56,095 nucleotides of DNA, taken from assembly GCA_015066975.1 (NCBI GenBank), contig SVNI01000007.1:1-56095 (forward strand). The letters are read 5' to 3'. Positions within the stretch are counted from its first letter, which is position 1; each line of letters opens with the position of its first letter. The notes beneath the pieces are model-generated. The model was not told the DNA's origin and made no database searches. It was given only the letters and a program-made list of their open reading frames with translations. This document shows, piece after piece, positions 8,555 through 16,408 of the stretch. The stretch comes from Ruminococcus sp. (lineage in GTDB: Bacteria; Bacillota; Clostridia; Oscillospirales; Ruminococcaceae). The position numbers and the translations under genes are program-made.

Positions 8555-9043
8555 GTGCACGATATTGAAACTCTGTATCAGGAATATTTCCATGATGTCT
8601 TTTTATATCTCTGCTCGCTCTCAAAAGATGCTTCTCTTGCGGAAGAACTGACACAAGAGACTTTTTTCAAAGCAATAAAAGCCGTGAAGCACTTCCGGAG
8701 TGACTGTGATGTCCGTGTCTGGCTCTGTCAGATTGCAAAGAATTTATTTTTGACACACTGCAAACGCTCCGGACGGTTTACCAGTGAGGAGATTCCCGAA
8801 TCTGTAGCGGATACAGGCATTTCTATTGAAGATACTCTGGAAGATTCCCAGCAGGCTATGCAGATACATAAAATTCTGCATCAGATGGAAAATCCATATA
8901 AAGAAGTATTTACGCTCCGGATATTCGGCGAACTGTCTTTCAGGCAAATCGGCGAAATATTCAGCAAAAGCGAAAGCTGGGCACGGGTGACCTTTCACCG
9001 TGCGAAACTCAGAATCATTGATGAACTGGAGGAATTATCATGA
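8555..9043 (+). CDS. ECF-type RNA polymerase sigma factor
   Basis: 162 residues starting at GTG with AAAGGAGG 7 nt upstream. Sigma-70 region 2 covers about residues 5-70 (LYQEYFHDVFLYLCSL, LAEELTQETFFKAIKAV, VRVWLCQIAKNLFL). Region 4 covers about 105-158 (MENPYKEVFTLRIFGELSFRQIGEIFSKSESWARVTFHRAKLRI). It directs core polymerase to a small regulon. The stop overlaps the start of the next gene (ATGA), a zinc-finger anti-sigma factor, which is the typical arrangement. The target promoters are not evident in this window. Confidence 0.93.
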   Translation: MHDIETLYQEYFHDVFLYLCSLSKDASLAEELTQETFFKAIKAVKHFRSDCDVRVWLCQIAKNLFLTHCKRSGRFTSEEIPESVADTGISIEDTLEDSQQAMQIHKILHQMENPYKEVFTLRIFGELSFRQIGEIFSKSESWARVTFHRAKLRIIDELEELS

Positions 9044-9684
9044 AAAACAAGAAAAACTGTGATTTAATCAGAGATTTACTGCCTCTGTATGCCGACGGCG
9101 TTTGCAGTGAAGAAAGCCGTCAGGCGGTTGCCGAACATATCGCCGGCTGTCAGAAATGCCGTAATATGCTTGATAAAATGGGTCAGCATATCAGTATTTC
9201 AGCTGACAAGGACGTTTCCGCCGTGAAAGCCATCCGGAAGAAAATTCGCACCAGACAGATAATTATCATCACCGTTTCGGCTTTGGTTATCCTGAATCTG
9301 ATTCCCTTGCTGATGCTGTTCCTGAATATGGACTGTACGATGAATTATGAAAAATACAATCTTGCCGAAAATATCCGGATTGAGGAAAATTCCGAGGGCT
9401 TATGGCTTGTCACAACAAACGAAGCGAATAATTATATCTTCTATCTCCCCACGCTCAGTGATGAAAACGGAAATCATTTCGGTTATGATGAAAGTTTTGA
9501 TGCTGATAAGAAAATAGGTTACGGCATCACGCTCAAACAGAAGCGAATCACAGAAATTTCGCCGTTTATTCTTTCTTATTCTCAGGAACAATGGACAAAG
9601 CTGGCAGATATGGAAAACATTTCAGAGATTTTCTATTATGATGACAAAACTAATACAGAATATCTTCTCTGGAAAACAGAGTAA
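9040..9684 (+). CDS. Zinc-finger membrane anti-sigma factor
   Basis: 214 residues. The N-terminal zf-HC2 domain has Cys-7 and the H-x3-C-x2-C motif (HIAGCQKC), a signature of ZAS anti-sigma factors that sequester ECF sigmas. One transmembrane helix lies at about 74-95 (IIIITVSALVILNLIPLLMLFL). The remaining ~120 residues are predicted extracytoplasmic and unrecognised. It overlaps the sigma gene by 4 bp, supporting co-translation and a partner relation. A sensory role for the outer domain is inferred. Confidence 0.88.
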   Translation: MKNKKNCDLIRDLLPLYADGVCSEESRQAVAEHIAGCQKCRNMLDKMGQHISISADKDVSAVKAIRKKIRTRQIIIITVSALVILNLIPLLMLFLNMDCTMNYEKYNLAENIRIEENSEGLWLVTTNEANNYIFYLPTLSDENGNHFGYDESFDADKKIGYGITLKQKRITEISPFILSYSQEQWTKLADMENISEIFYYDDKTNTEYLLWKTE

Positions 9685-9746
9685 TTCTGCCTAAAATCTG
9701 TACTCGAATTTTGTTTAAATTTAATATAGCACTGACAGTCAAAATA

Positions 9747-9755
9747 TGCTATAAT
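9747..9755 (+). promoter_or_regulatory. Extended -10 promoter of the GH26 gene
   Basis: TGC-TATAAT (extended -10) at 9747-9755 with no good -35 at 17 nt. It lies 46 nt upstream of the ATG; AAGGAGG is the ribosome site. Confidence 0.65.
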
Positions 9756-9801
9756 AAAACTGTATGTATTTTGACTTACATGTTATCATAAGGAGGATGT
9801 T

Positions 9802-11850
9802 ATGAACAAATCTATCAAGAAAGCTGTCAGTGCGCTGCTTGCGCTGACTATGTGCGCTGCCGGAACAGGAATTCTCCCTGTTATTGCAGAAGATACAGAT
9901 TCTAAAACTATCGAAGCACTGTCTCTTGGCACTTACGAAGTCGAAACTTTTGAAGGGGCAACTGTTTGGACTTCCATCTATGAAAACCAGCTCCCCGGCT
10001 ATTCCGGCGAAGGCTTTGCCTATCTGACAGCCAGCCCGATTTACTTCAATGTCGAAGTAGAAGAAGAAGGCATGTATGAAATCAAATTCCGTGCGGCACA
10101 GATTCTCGGTGCGGGTGAATCCAGAATGCAGACTATCTCCATCAATGGTATTGATTATTCCTACAATATGCCGTATCTGACCGAATGGACAGATGTCAGC
10201 TTTGGTGTGTTCCGTCTGAAAGCCGGGGTGAATGAACTCGCACTCAAGCCGATTTATGGTTATGCAGCTTATGATACTATCACAATTGAGAAAGCTGTTT
10301 TCCCCGAACTCAAAGGAACAGGCGAAACCAGTGACCCGAATGCTACCCCGGAGGCAAAATCTCTGCTCAAATATCTGAATTCTGTTTACGGAAAGAATAT
10401 TCTCTCCGGACAGCAGGAAATCTACGGCGGCGGTCATAATGTACAGACTTCCATCCGTTATGATGCGTCCACAGATACCTGTGTTGACGGCGACGGCAAG
10501 ACTTATCAGATTGTAGAAGGCGATTATGGTACAGATGACCAGGGTAACAAATTCCCCTGGCATTGTGTGGATGAAAATGGTTTTGACTATACTTACAATA
10601 CACAGAATCATAATTATGCATACAACGACTACGACCAGGAATGCCGTTATCTGTATGAACTGACAGGGCATTATCCGGCAATCAGAGGTTTCGACTTTAA
10701 CTGCCATAACCCCGGATTCGCATGGGAAGACGGCGTTACCGAACGCATGATTGACTGGACTAAGAATAAAAACGGTATCTGCACAGCAAGCTGGCATGTG
10801 ACTGTCCCGACTTCTATGGATGATTTTGAAGTTGATGAAGACGGCAATATCACAAAAATCTCCAACGACTGGCAGAAATTTACTTACGGTATTTCTACAG
10901 ATTTCGTGACGGCTAACTGCATGGTGGAAGGTACAAAAGAATATTACTTCTTCCGTGAAGCTATGAGACTGCTTGCAGAACAGCTTCAGATTTTACAGGA
11001 TGCCGGCGTTCCGGTGCTGTTCCGTCCGCTTCATGAAGCAGAAGGCAATCCCGGTCAGACAGCCGGCGACGGCAAGGGGGCATGGTTCTGGTGGTCAAAA
11101 GAAGGAACAGAAGTATATCATCAGCTCTGGAAACTCCTGTATACAACTCTGACTGAAGAATATGGTCTGCATAACATCATCTGGGAACAGAATCTTTATG
11201 CATGGTCAGAAGATTCAGCTCTCTGGTATACCGGTGATGAATGGGTAGATATTGTCGGCTTCGATAAATACAATACGCAGTACAACCGTCATGACGGCAA
11301 CACAACAGGCCCTAACGAAGACGCAGAAAGCAAAATTTTCTGGTCACAGGTGGGCTATGTGGATAATAAGAAAATGGTTTCCATGCCGGAAAATGACTCC
11401 ATTCCGAGCCTCGAAAATATGGAAATCGAAAACGCAAAATGGCTCTATTTCTGCACATGGTATGACGGCGAAGCAGGCGCACCGCAGTTTATTTCCGGCT
11501 CGGAATATCAGAATCCGGAAACACTCAAGACATTGTTCAACAGTGATTTCTGCATTACACTGGACGAGCTTCCGGCAGATTTATTCAGTGCTTCCGGAGA
11601 AGAACCCTCTACTGAAAAAACAACAGAAGCAGACGGCGATTTCAAATACGGCGACGTGGATGCAAGCGGAGAGGTTGACATTCTGGACGTTATCACGCTG
11701 AACAGAAACCTGCTCGGCAAGGAAGAAATTTCCGAAACCCAGCAGAAAGCAGCTGATGTCAATCTCAGCGGTATACCGGATGCTGCTGATGCTTTGATTA
11801 TTATGAAATATATCGTAGGTGTAGTAACAGAACTCCCTGTAAAACAATAA
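9802..11850 (+). CDS. Cellulosomal GH26 beta-mannanase with CBM35-like module and dockerin
   Basis: 682 residues. Signal peptide about 1-29. A CBM6/35-like beta-sandwich covers about 40-165 (YEVETFEGA, GYSGEGFAYL, VEEEGMYEIKFRAA). The GH26 catalytic domain covers about 180-590. The acid/base Glu412 sits in VLFRPLHEAEGNPG, followed by the conserved AWFWWSKEG, and the probable nucleophile is Glu530 (MVSMPENDS). A Thr/Glu linker precedes a compact C-terminal dockerin (about 617-680) with loops GDVDASGEVDILD and DVNLSGIPDAAD. GH26 enzymes cleave beta-1,4-mannan with retention. The dockerin should attach it to a scaffoldin. Mannan specificity is a family inference. Confidence 0.94.
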   Translation: MNKSIKKAVSALLALTMCAAGTGILPVIAEDTDSKTIEALSLGTYEVETFEGATVWTSIYENQLPGYSGEGFAYLTASPIYFNVEVEEEGMYEIKFRAAQILGAGESRMQTISINGIDYSYNMPYLTEWTDVSFGVFRLKAGVNELALKPIYGYAAYDTITIEKAVFPELKGTGETSDPNATPEAKSLLKYLNSVYGKNILSGQQEIYGGGHNVQTSIRYDASTDTCVDGDGKTYQIVEGDYGTDDQGNKFPWHCVDENGFDYTYNTQNHNYAYNDYDQECRYLYELTGHYPAIRGFDFNCHNPGFAWEDGVTERMIDWTKNKNGICTASWHVTVPTSMDDFEVDEDGNITKISNDWQKFTYGISTDFVTANCMVEGTKEYYFFREAMRLLAEQLQILQDAGVPVLFRPLHEAEGNPGQTAGDGKGAWFWWSKEGTEVYHQLWKLLYTTLTEEYGLHNIIWEQNLYAWSEDSALWYTGDEWVDIVGFDKYNTQYNRHDGNTTGPNEDAESKIFWSQVGYVDNKKMVSMPENDSIPSLENMEIENAKWLYFCTWYDGEAGAPQFISGSEYQNPETLKTLFNSDFCITLDELPADLFSASGEEPSTEKTTEADGDFKYGDVDASGEVDILDVITLNRNLLGKEEISETQQKAADVNLSGIPDAADALIIMKYIVGVVTELPVKQ

Positions 11851-11864
11851 TTTTCATCAAATGC

Positions 11865-11894
11865 AAAAGCCCTGCCATAAAAAGCAGGGCTTTT
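11865..11894 (+). terminator. Terminator of the GH26 gene
   Basis: 11-bp stem AAAAGCCCTGC / GCAGGGCTTTT with a short loop, 15 nt after the stop codon. Confidence 0.92.
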
Positions 11895-11915
11895 CCTGAT
11901 AAAAATCATTCGGAA

Positions 11916-11948
11916 ATAAAACAAACCGCCCGGAAATCCGGGCGGTTT
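11916..11948 (-). terminator. Terminator of the ribosomal/nusG operon
   Basis: AAACCGCCCGG / CCGGGCGGTTT stem with AAAT loop; on the minus strand it is followed by a T-rich tract, 22 nt after the rplA stop. It could act in both directions. Confidence 0.9.
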
Positions 11949-11969
11949 TAATTTTATGATATAAATCAA

Positions 11970-12665
11970 TTATACACCATACTTAGCAGTAGCAACCGGA
12001 ACACCAGGACCCATTGTGGAAGTCACTGTGCAGGACTTCAGATAAGTTCCCTTTGCAGCAGCCGGCTTTGCCTTAACAACTGCTTCCAGCAGAGTGGAAA
12101 GGTTTTCGTCAAGCTTTGCAGCACCGAAAGAAGCCTTGCCAATCGGGCAGTGAATGATGTTTGTCTTGTCCAGACGGTATTCAATCTTACCAGCCTTGGC
12201 ATCGGTAACAGCCTTAGCTACATCGGGAGTAACTGTACCAGCCTTGGGATTCGGCATCAAGCCTCTCGGACCGAGCACACGACCCAGACGGCCGACCAGA
12301 CCCATCATATCCGGAGATGCAACTACAACGTCAAATTCCATCCAGTTTTCTTTCTGAATCTTGTCTACTAAGTCCTGACCGCCAACATAGTCAGCACCGG
12401 CAGCCTTAGCAGCTTCATACTTGTCTTCTTTGCAGAATACACAAACTCTAACGTTTTTACCAGTACCGTTGGGCAGAACAACTGCACCACGAACCTGCTG
12501 GTCAGCATGACGGGAGTCAACACCTAAACGGATGTGTACTTCTACAGTTTCATCAAATTTTGCCTTGGCATTCTTGCAGACCAAATCCAGAGCTTCTGTG
12601 GACTCATAGAGCTTGTCAGCTTCAATTGCCTTACGGCTGTCAACATATTTCTTGCCGTGTTTCAT
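11970..12665 (-). CDS. rplA: 50S ribosomal protein L1
   Basis: 231 residues. Begins [20 protein letters not shown] with AGGAGGA 8 nt upstream; the frame is open 16 codons further but that extension has no ribosome site. Typical L1 segments are [35 protein letters not shown] and [23 protein letters not shown]1 forms the L1 stalk of the 50S subunit and can repress its own operon. It is the last gene, directly followed by a terminator. rplJ and rplL, which often follow, are absent. Confidence 0.97.
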   Translation of the reverse strand: MKHGKKYVDSRKAIEADKLYESTEALDLVCKNAKAKFDETVEVHIRLGVDSRHADQQVRGAVVLPNGTGKNVRVCVFCKEDKYEAAKAAGADYVGGQDLVDKIQKENWMEFDVVVASPDMMGLVGRLGRVLGPRGLMPNPKAGTVTPDVAKAVTDAKAGKIEYRLDKTNIIHCPIGKASFGAAKLDENLSTLLEAVVKAKPAAAKGTYLKSCTVTSTMGPGVPVATAKYGV

Positions 12666-12776
12666 AAATAAAATCCTCCTGATTAGTGGTGATACCGGAC
12701 TGCTGAACCGCAAATCCGGCTAGCGGAAAGATATCAAATTTTCCTCCCACTTGATGATATTAAAACTCTGTTGAAA

Positions 12777-13202
12777 TCAGTCTTTTACAACTACACCCAT
12801 GGAACGTGCAGTACCAGCAATCATGCTCATAGCGGCTTCGATAGAACCAGCATTGAGGTCTTTCATCTTGGTTTCTGCAATAGTCTTAATCTGTTCCTTG
12901 GTGATGGTAGCAACTTTTGTCTTGTTCGGAACACCAGAACCGCTTTCAATACCGCAAGCCTTCTTGATGAGAACAGCAGCGGGCGGAGTCTTGGTGATGA
13001 AAGAGAAAGAACGGTCTGCATAAACAGTGATAACAACCGGAATAATCATGCCGATGTCGTTCTTGGTTCTTTCGTTGAATTCCTTGGTGAATGCCATAAT
13101 ATTGACACCGTGCTGACCCAGTGCAGGACCAACCGGCGGAGCAGGTGTTGCTTTACCTGCGGCGATTTGCAGCTTGATATAGCCTGTTACTTTCTGTGCC
13201 AT
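12777..13202 (-). CDS. rplK: 50S ribosomal protein L11
   Basis: 141 residues starting [20 protein letters not shown], with GGAGG upstream; the frame extends upstream but without a start signal. Family segments [23 protein letters not shown] and the C-terminal rRNA-binding domain [10 protein letters not shown] are visible. L11 binds 23S rRNA at the GTPase centre. It lies between nusG (93 nt gap) and rplA (111 nt gap). Confidence 0.97.
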   Translation of the reverse strand: MAQKVTGYIKLQIAAGKATPAPPVGPALGQHGVNIMAFTKEFNERTKNDIGMIIPVVITVYADRSFSFITKTPPAAVLIKKACGIESGSGVPNKTKVATITKEQIKTIAETKMKDLNAGSIEAAMSMIAGTARSMGVVVKD

Positions 13203-13295
13203 AATAAATTGAACCTCCAAATTTGTGGTAAAGGCGGGCTTGGAAAGCCCTCCCACTGTGAAAGCATTTTCCGCTTTCAGGATTTTCTTCTTGAA

Positions 13296-13823
13296 TTAAT
13301 CATCAAGCTTGACAGCCTGATGCAGTGCAATGGTGGTAGGCGTTTCGCGTCCGAACATGCTGACGAGCACTTCGACCAGTTCGTTTTCAAGGTCGATATT
13401 CTTTACAACGCCCGTGAAGCCATCCATATTTGTACCTGTTACACGGATAGTATCGCCGACTTTGTAGTTTACTTCAATAGTCGGTTTGGAATTGATGCCC
13501 ATAGCGGCGACTTCCTTGTCAGACAGGGGAGTCGGCTTTGAACCAGGGCCGACAAATCCGGTGACACCGCGCGTGTTGCGCACGACAGCCCAGGAATCGT
13601 CAGTGTAAATCATTTTCACGAGGACATAGCCCGGGAAAACTTTCCGTTCAAATTCCTTTTTCTTTCCGTCAACAATTTCGGTAACATGTTCTGTCGGGAC
13701 TTGAATTTCCTGAATCTGTTCATGCAGTTTGCGGTTTTCGACAACTTTTTCGATATTCTGGACAACTTTGTTTTCGTATCCGGAATAGGTATGGATAACA
13801 TACCATTTTGCAGTCTGAGACAT
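13296..13823 (-). CDS. nusG: Transcription termination/antitermination factor NusG
   Basis: 175 residues. The NGN domain covers residues 1-110 (AKWYVIHTYSGYENKVVQNIE, FPGYVLVKMIYTDDSWAVVRNTRGVTGFVG). The KOW domain is at about 120-165 (VGDTIRVTGTNMDGFTGVVKNID). NusG binds RNA polymerase and modulates pausing, termination and coupling to ribosomes. GGGAGG precedes the ATG. The secE-nusG-rplK-rplA order is the usual one. Confidence 0.97.
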   Translation of the reverse strand: MSQTAKWYVIHTYSGYENKVVQNIEKVVENRKLHEQIQEIQVPTEHVTEIVDGKKKEFERKVFPGYVLVKMIYTDDSWAVVRNTRGVTGFVGPGSKPTPLSDKEVAAMGINSKPTIEVNYKVGDTIRVTGTNMDGFTGVVKNIDLENELVEVLVSMFGRETPTTIALHQAVKLDD

Positions 13824-13849
13824 GACAAGACCTCCCTTTCAGACATGTT

Positions 13850-14164
13850 TTAGGAATTCTGACCCAGATTCAGCAGGAACTTCATCAGTTCGAGCAGACC
13901 TGTGTCGAGCAGTCCGACAAAAAGGCTGGAAATGACGATTGTACCGAGTACAATGCCGGAATTAATCATGACAGTATCTTTGGTAGGCCATGTAACCATT
14001 TTGAACTCACGTTTCAGGTCAGCAAACCATTTTCCGACACCGCCGGATTTCTTCTCATCTTTTTTGTCTTTTTTATCAGACTTATCTGCTTTGGCTTTTT
14101 TATCTTTTTTGGTTTCTTTTTCTTCAGAAACTTCGGTCAGAGCGTCTTTTTCTTTTTTCGCCAT
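13850..14164 (-). CDS. secE: Preprotein translocase subunit SecE
   Basis: 104 residues. An unusually charged N-terminus (about 45 residues, mostly Lys, Asp and Glu) precedes the conserved segment WFADLKREFKMVTWPTKDTV and one transmembrane helix (IVLGTIVISSLFVGLLDTGL). SecE stabilises SecY in the translocon. The charged extension is longer than in minimal Gram-positive SecE proteins. RBS GGAGGG; 15 nt after rpmG. Confidence 0.95.
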   Translation of the reverse strand: MAKKEKDALTEVSEEKETKKDKKAKADKSDKKDKKDEKKSGGVGKWFADLKREFKMVTWPTKDTVMINSGIVLGTIVISSLFVGLLDTGLLELMKFLLNLGQNS

Positions 14165-14179
14165 GCGCTGTACCCTCCG

Positions 14180-14329
14180 TTACTTCGTTTCTTTATGCAG
14201 TGTGTGCTTGCGGCAGAACTTGCAGTGTTTGTTCATTTCGAGACGGTCGGGGTCGTTCTTCTTGTTCTTCTTGGTCACATAGTTGCGACGCTTGCATTCA
14301 GTGCAAGCCAGTGTTACTTTCACTCTCAT
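14180..14329 (-). CDS. rpmG: 50S ribosomal protein L33
   Basis: A short gene of 49 residues, beginning [19 protein letters not shown]. It has the Cys-x2-Cys pairs (CTEC, CKFC) of a zinc-binding L33, followed by [15 protein letters not shown] is 9 nt upstream. First gene of rpmG-secE-nusG-rplK-rplA. Both Cys pairs mark it as the zinc-dependent form, which in many Firmicutes coexists with a Cys-free paralogue. Confidence 0.96.
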   Translation of the reverse strand: MRVKVTLACTECKRRNYVTKKNKKNDPDRLEMNKHCKFCRKHTLHKETK

Positions 14330-14427
14330 GTTTCGGCACCTCCTGATAGAATAGCTTTTATCCGACTTATCCGGACGAGTTTTAGCTTTTTGCCTCCCTC
14401 AATTGACAGAGATAAAAAAAGCACATA

Positions 14428-14455
14428 AAAAATACCCCTGCAAAGAGGTATTTTT
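14428..14455 (-). other. Hairpin at the extreme 5' end of the rpmG operon transcript
   Basis: Minus-strand AATACCTC / GGGGTATT stem (one G-U pair) with a TTTGCA loop and a following T run, beginning a few nt after the -10 box. The expected start point lies within its 5' arm. It may protect the mRNA 5' end or act as an early terminator. Confidence 0.6.
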
Positions 14456-14484
14456 ATTATAGCATATTGATTTTTATTTGTCAA
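14456..14484 (-). promoter_or_regulatory. Promoter of rpmG-secE-nusG-rplK-rplA
   Basis: Perfect TTGACA, 17 nt, perfect TATAAT on the minus strand, about 127 nt upstream of rpmG. Confidence 0.93.
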
Positions 14485-14526
14485 GTGGTTTTCGGGATTT
14501 TTTTGCACAAATTATGAAAATGCTTC

Positions 14527-15084
14527 TCATATTCCGCCGCCCTGTGCCAGACTGGAATAGTAATTGCTCAAAGACTGTGCCGATTTTGAGATAAGCTGAT
14601 TTGCCTGTGCAATTCTTGCTGTATTGGCATAGATGCCCTTGGAAGCCTCATCCGCGGCGAGCCGTGCAAGGTTTACTGCCTGCTGGAGCTGTTCGGTCTG
14701 ACCGGATTCCGAAAGCTGTTCTGCTGTCCGCAGATAGGCAATGCTCCGGATAGCGTGCAGTTCATCTGTGAAGATGCCCTCTGCCTGGATATTCTCGACA
14801 AGCTGGGAATATTTCTGGTCTGTGAGGAGTTTTTTGGCATTCCGCAGTGTCTGGAAATCCGGTACTTCGGAGCTTTCCTCCCATGAATCCGCAAGAAGCT
14901 TGTCCATTGGAATATCCAGCATCCCGGATAAATATTCCAGTGTTTTCATAGAAGGTGTAGCATTTCCGCTTTCAATCAGGCTGAGCATATTACGGGTGAT
15001 GAAATCTCCAGCGACTTCACTTTGTGTCATTTTTTTAGAAAGTCTGGCTGTTTTGAGTCTTTTACCTAATTCTGCATTGTCCAT
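14527..15084 (-). CDS. XRE-family transcriptional regulator with TPR-like C-terminus
   Basis: 185 residues. An N-terminal helix-turn-helix (about 6-62) shows LGKRLKTARLSKKMTQSEVAGDFITRNMLSLIESGNATPSMKTLEYLSGMLDIP, the Cro/CI fold. The C-terminal ~110 residues are helical and TPR-like (QTLRNAKKLLTDQKYSQLVE, YLRTAEQLSESGQ), a layout used for peptide or protein sensing. It is divergent from the flotillin/NfeD operon, and both 5' leaders carry the same 14-bp element. Control of itself and that operon is inferred. Confidence 0.9.
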   Translation of the reverse strand: MDNAELGKRLKTARLSKKMTQSEVAGDFITRNMLSLIESGNATPSMKTLEYLSGMLDIPMDKLLADSWEESSEVPDFQTLRNAKKLLTDQKYSQLVENIQAEGIFTDELHAIRSIAYLRTAEQLSESGQTEQLQQAVNLARLAADEASKGIYANTARIAQANQLISKSAQSLSNYYSSLAQGGGI

Positions 15085-15109
15085 GAAATCAGTCCTTTCA
15101 TGATAATTT

Positions 15110-15123
15110 CTCTTTCATGTAAA
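15110..15123 (-). promoter_or_regulatory. Operator-like element in the XRE gene leader
   Basis: TTTACATGAAAGAG read on the minus strand, 26 nt before the XRE start codon. It is identical to the element at 15254-15267 before the divergent operon. Confidence 0.6.
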
Positions 15124-15147
15124 TCATGTTTACGATTGTTTTTTTAT

Positions 15148-15176
15148 ATCATAACACAAATCCGGAAAAAATGCAA
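15148..15176 (-). promoter_or_regulatory. Promoter of the XRE regulator gene
   Basis: TTGCAT, 17 nt, TATGAT on the minus strand. Confidence 0.75.
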
Positions 15177-15207
15177 GAGTTTTTTGTAAATTTTTCAGAA
15201 AAAATAC

Positions 15208-15236
15208 TTGACAAAATGCAAAAACTGTGCTATGAT
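15208..15236 (+). promoter_or_regulatory. Promoter of the NfeD/flotillin operon
   Basis: TTGACA, 17 nt, TATGAT, 41 nt before the first start codon. Confidence 0.9.
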
Positions 15237-15253
15237 AAGTTCAGTAAATAAAA

Positions 15254-15267
15254 TTTACATGAAAGAG
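15254..15267 (+). promoter_or_regulatory. Operator-like element before the NfeD/flotillin operon
   Basis: TTTACATGAAAGAG, the same 14 bp found in the opposite orientation at 15110-15123. It overlaps the ribosome-binding region (GAAAGAGGGG), so a bound regulator could block the start of the transcript. Confidence 0.6.
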
Positions 15268-15277
15268 GGGAATTTCT

Positions 15278-15931
15278 ATGCAGGCATGGTGGGAAAGTTT
15301 AACCCAGATTCTAAGAATATTATATTGTATTGCGATACCGTCAACGTTGGTTCTGCTCTTGCAGATGCTTCTTGCCATGATGGGCGGTCATCATGATGCA
15401 GGGGTGGAATTTTCAGATACTTCCGGCATTGATGATTTGAATTTAGACCTTGATGGTGATGGTATTCCGGATATTGATGCACCAGATATTCATATTGGCT
15501 CGGACGGAAGCAATCCGGCAGATTTCGGAACGCTGAAATTATTGTCCTTGCAGACGATTGTCACATTTCTGGCAGTTTTCGGATGGGTATCTATTATCTG
15601 TATCAGTTCCGGAATGACAAATGCTGTCGGCATGGTGATTGGTGCAGTCTGCGGATTGGTTATGATGCTGGTTGTCGCCAAAATGGTGCAGGCAACAGCA
15701 AAGCTCGCTGAAAACGGAACACTCAATCTGAAAAATGCCATCGGAGAAAATGCGACTGTCTACATTCCGATTCCACCGAAAAATCAGGGTACAGGCAAAG
15801 TCACAATGCAGGTGCAGGGGAGATTCTGCGAACTGGATGCTGTTAATGCTGGTGATGAACCAATCCACACTGGCGCACAGGTGCTCGTTTCGGATGTCGT
15901 AGGAGACACGCTTGTCGTTGAGGAATGCTGA
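15278..15931 (+). CDS. NfeD-like membrane protein
   Basis: 217 residues. Hydrophobic segments lie at about 12-36 (ILRILYCIAIPSTLVLLLQMLLAMM) and as two helices at about 88-135 (LLSLQTIVTFLAVFGWVSIICI, GMVIGAVCGLVMMLVVAKM). Between them is an Asp-rich loop of the DGDGIPDID kind, possibly calcium binding. The C-terminal ~70 residues look like the OB-fold of NfeD proteins (GENATVYIPIPPKNQGTGKVTMQVQGRFCELDAVN). NfeD partners flotillin in membrane microdomains, and a flotillin gene closes this operon. Family assignment is by pattern and context. Confidence 0.8.
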   Translation: MQAWWESLTQILRILYCIAIPSTLVLLLQMLLAMMGGHHDAGVEFSDTSGIDDLNLDLDGDGIPDIDAPDIHIGSDGSNPADFGTLKLLSLQTIVTFLAVFGWVSIICISSGMTNAVGMVIGAVCGLVMMLVVAKMVQATAKLAENGTLNLKNAIGENATVYIPIPPKNQGTGKVTMQVQGRFCELDAVNAGDEPIHTGAQVLVSDVVGDTLVVEEC

Positions 15932-15960
15932 TATGATTTACAGGAATTGGTGAATGTATC

Positions 15961-16194
15961 ATGAAAGAGTATAAACTTGTTTTGGCATATTTGGGAATCG
16001 GAAACAAAGAAAAGGTGAATATTGGTTTTAGGGCAAAGCTGGGTATCGGTCATCAGCCCAACAGGCGGAACGTGGAAATGATGATGCAGGAAATGAATCA
16101 GAAAGGTTGGGAAGTGGTCAGTGTTGTGCCAACAGATATGTTTGCTACAAATGGCGAAGTACTTATCACATTTGAACGTAAGGTGAACGAATGA
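15961..16194 (+). CDS. Small DUF4177-like protein
   Basis: 77 residues. The pattern MKEYKLVLAYL...MMQEMNQKGWEVVSVVP...VLITFERK (N-terminal KEYK strand, middle LNxxGxEGWEVV-like helix-strand, C-terminal strand) resembles DUF4177. No signal or membrane segment. The 4-bp overlap with the next gene places it in the flotillin operon. Function unknown. Confidence 0.7.
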   Translation: MKEYKLVLAYLGIGNKEKVNIGFRAKLGIGHQPNRRNVEMMMQEMNQKGWEVVSVVPTDMFATNGEVLITFERKVNE

Positions 16195-16397
16195 AACTGT
16201 TTTCTGCAATTTTAAGGGGGTTAGGTTTTGTTCTGCTTAGTTTTTTAGCATTCTGGTATTGCTGGATGACAAGGCGAGAAATAAAACAGCCTGTTGCAAG
16301 AAACAGCCATTGGACAGGAATTCTGTTTGCAGGTATGGCATTATTTTTCGGGGGCATCTGGTATCTGGGCATGATATTGAAATCTCTGTTTCAGTGA
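16191..16397 (+). CDS. Small two-helix membrane protein
   Basis: 68 residues with two hydrophobic segments (SAILRGLGFVLLSFLAFWYC and TGILFAGMALFFGGIWYLGM) joined by a charged loop (TRREIKQPVARNSHW). Overlaps the previous gene (ATGA). No family recognised. Being real rests on operon position, overlap and length. Confidence 0.65.
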   Translation: MKLFSAILRGLGFVLLSFLAFWYCWMTRREIKQPVARNSHWTGILFAGMALFFGGIWYLGMILKSLFQ

Positions 16398-16408
16398 GGT
16401 GAACGGAC

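Noticed and set aside
9739-10797. Long minus-strand open frame (352 codons) opposite the GH26 gene
   Set aside because: It is antisense to a gene with clear catalytic motifs, has Cys/Phe/Ile-rich low-quality sequence and no ribosome site.
15095-15117. CTTTCAT repeats before the XRE gene as another 11-bp box
   Set aside because: The two copies are 17 bp apart, not 11, and do not sit 10 nt before a -10 box.
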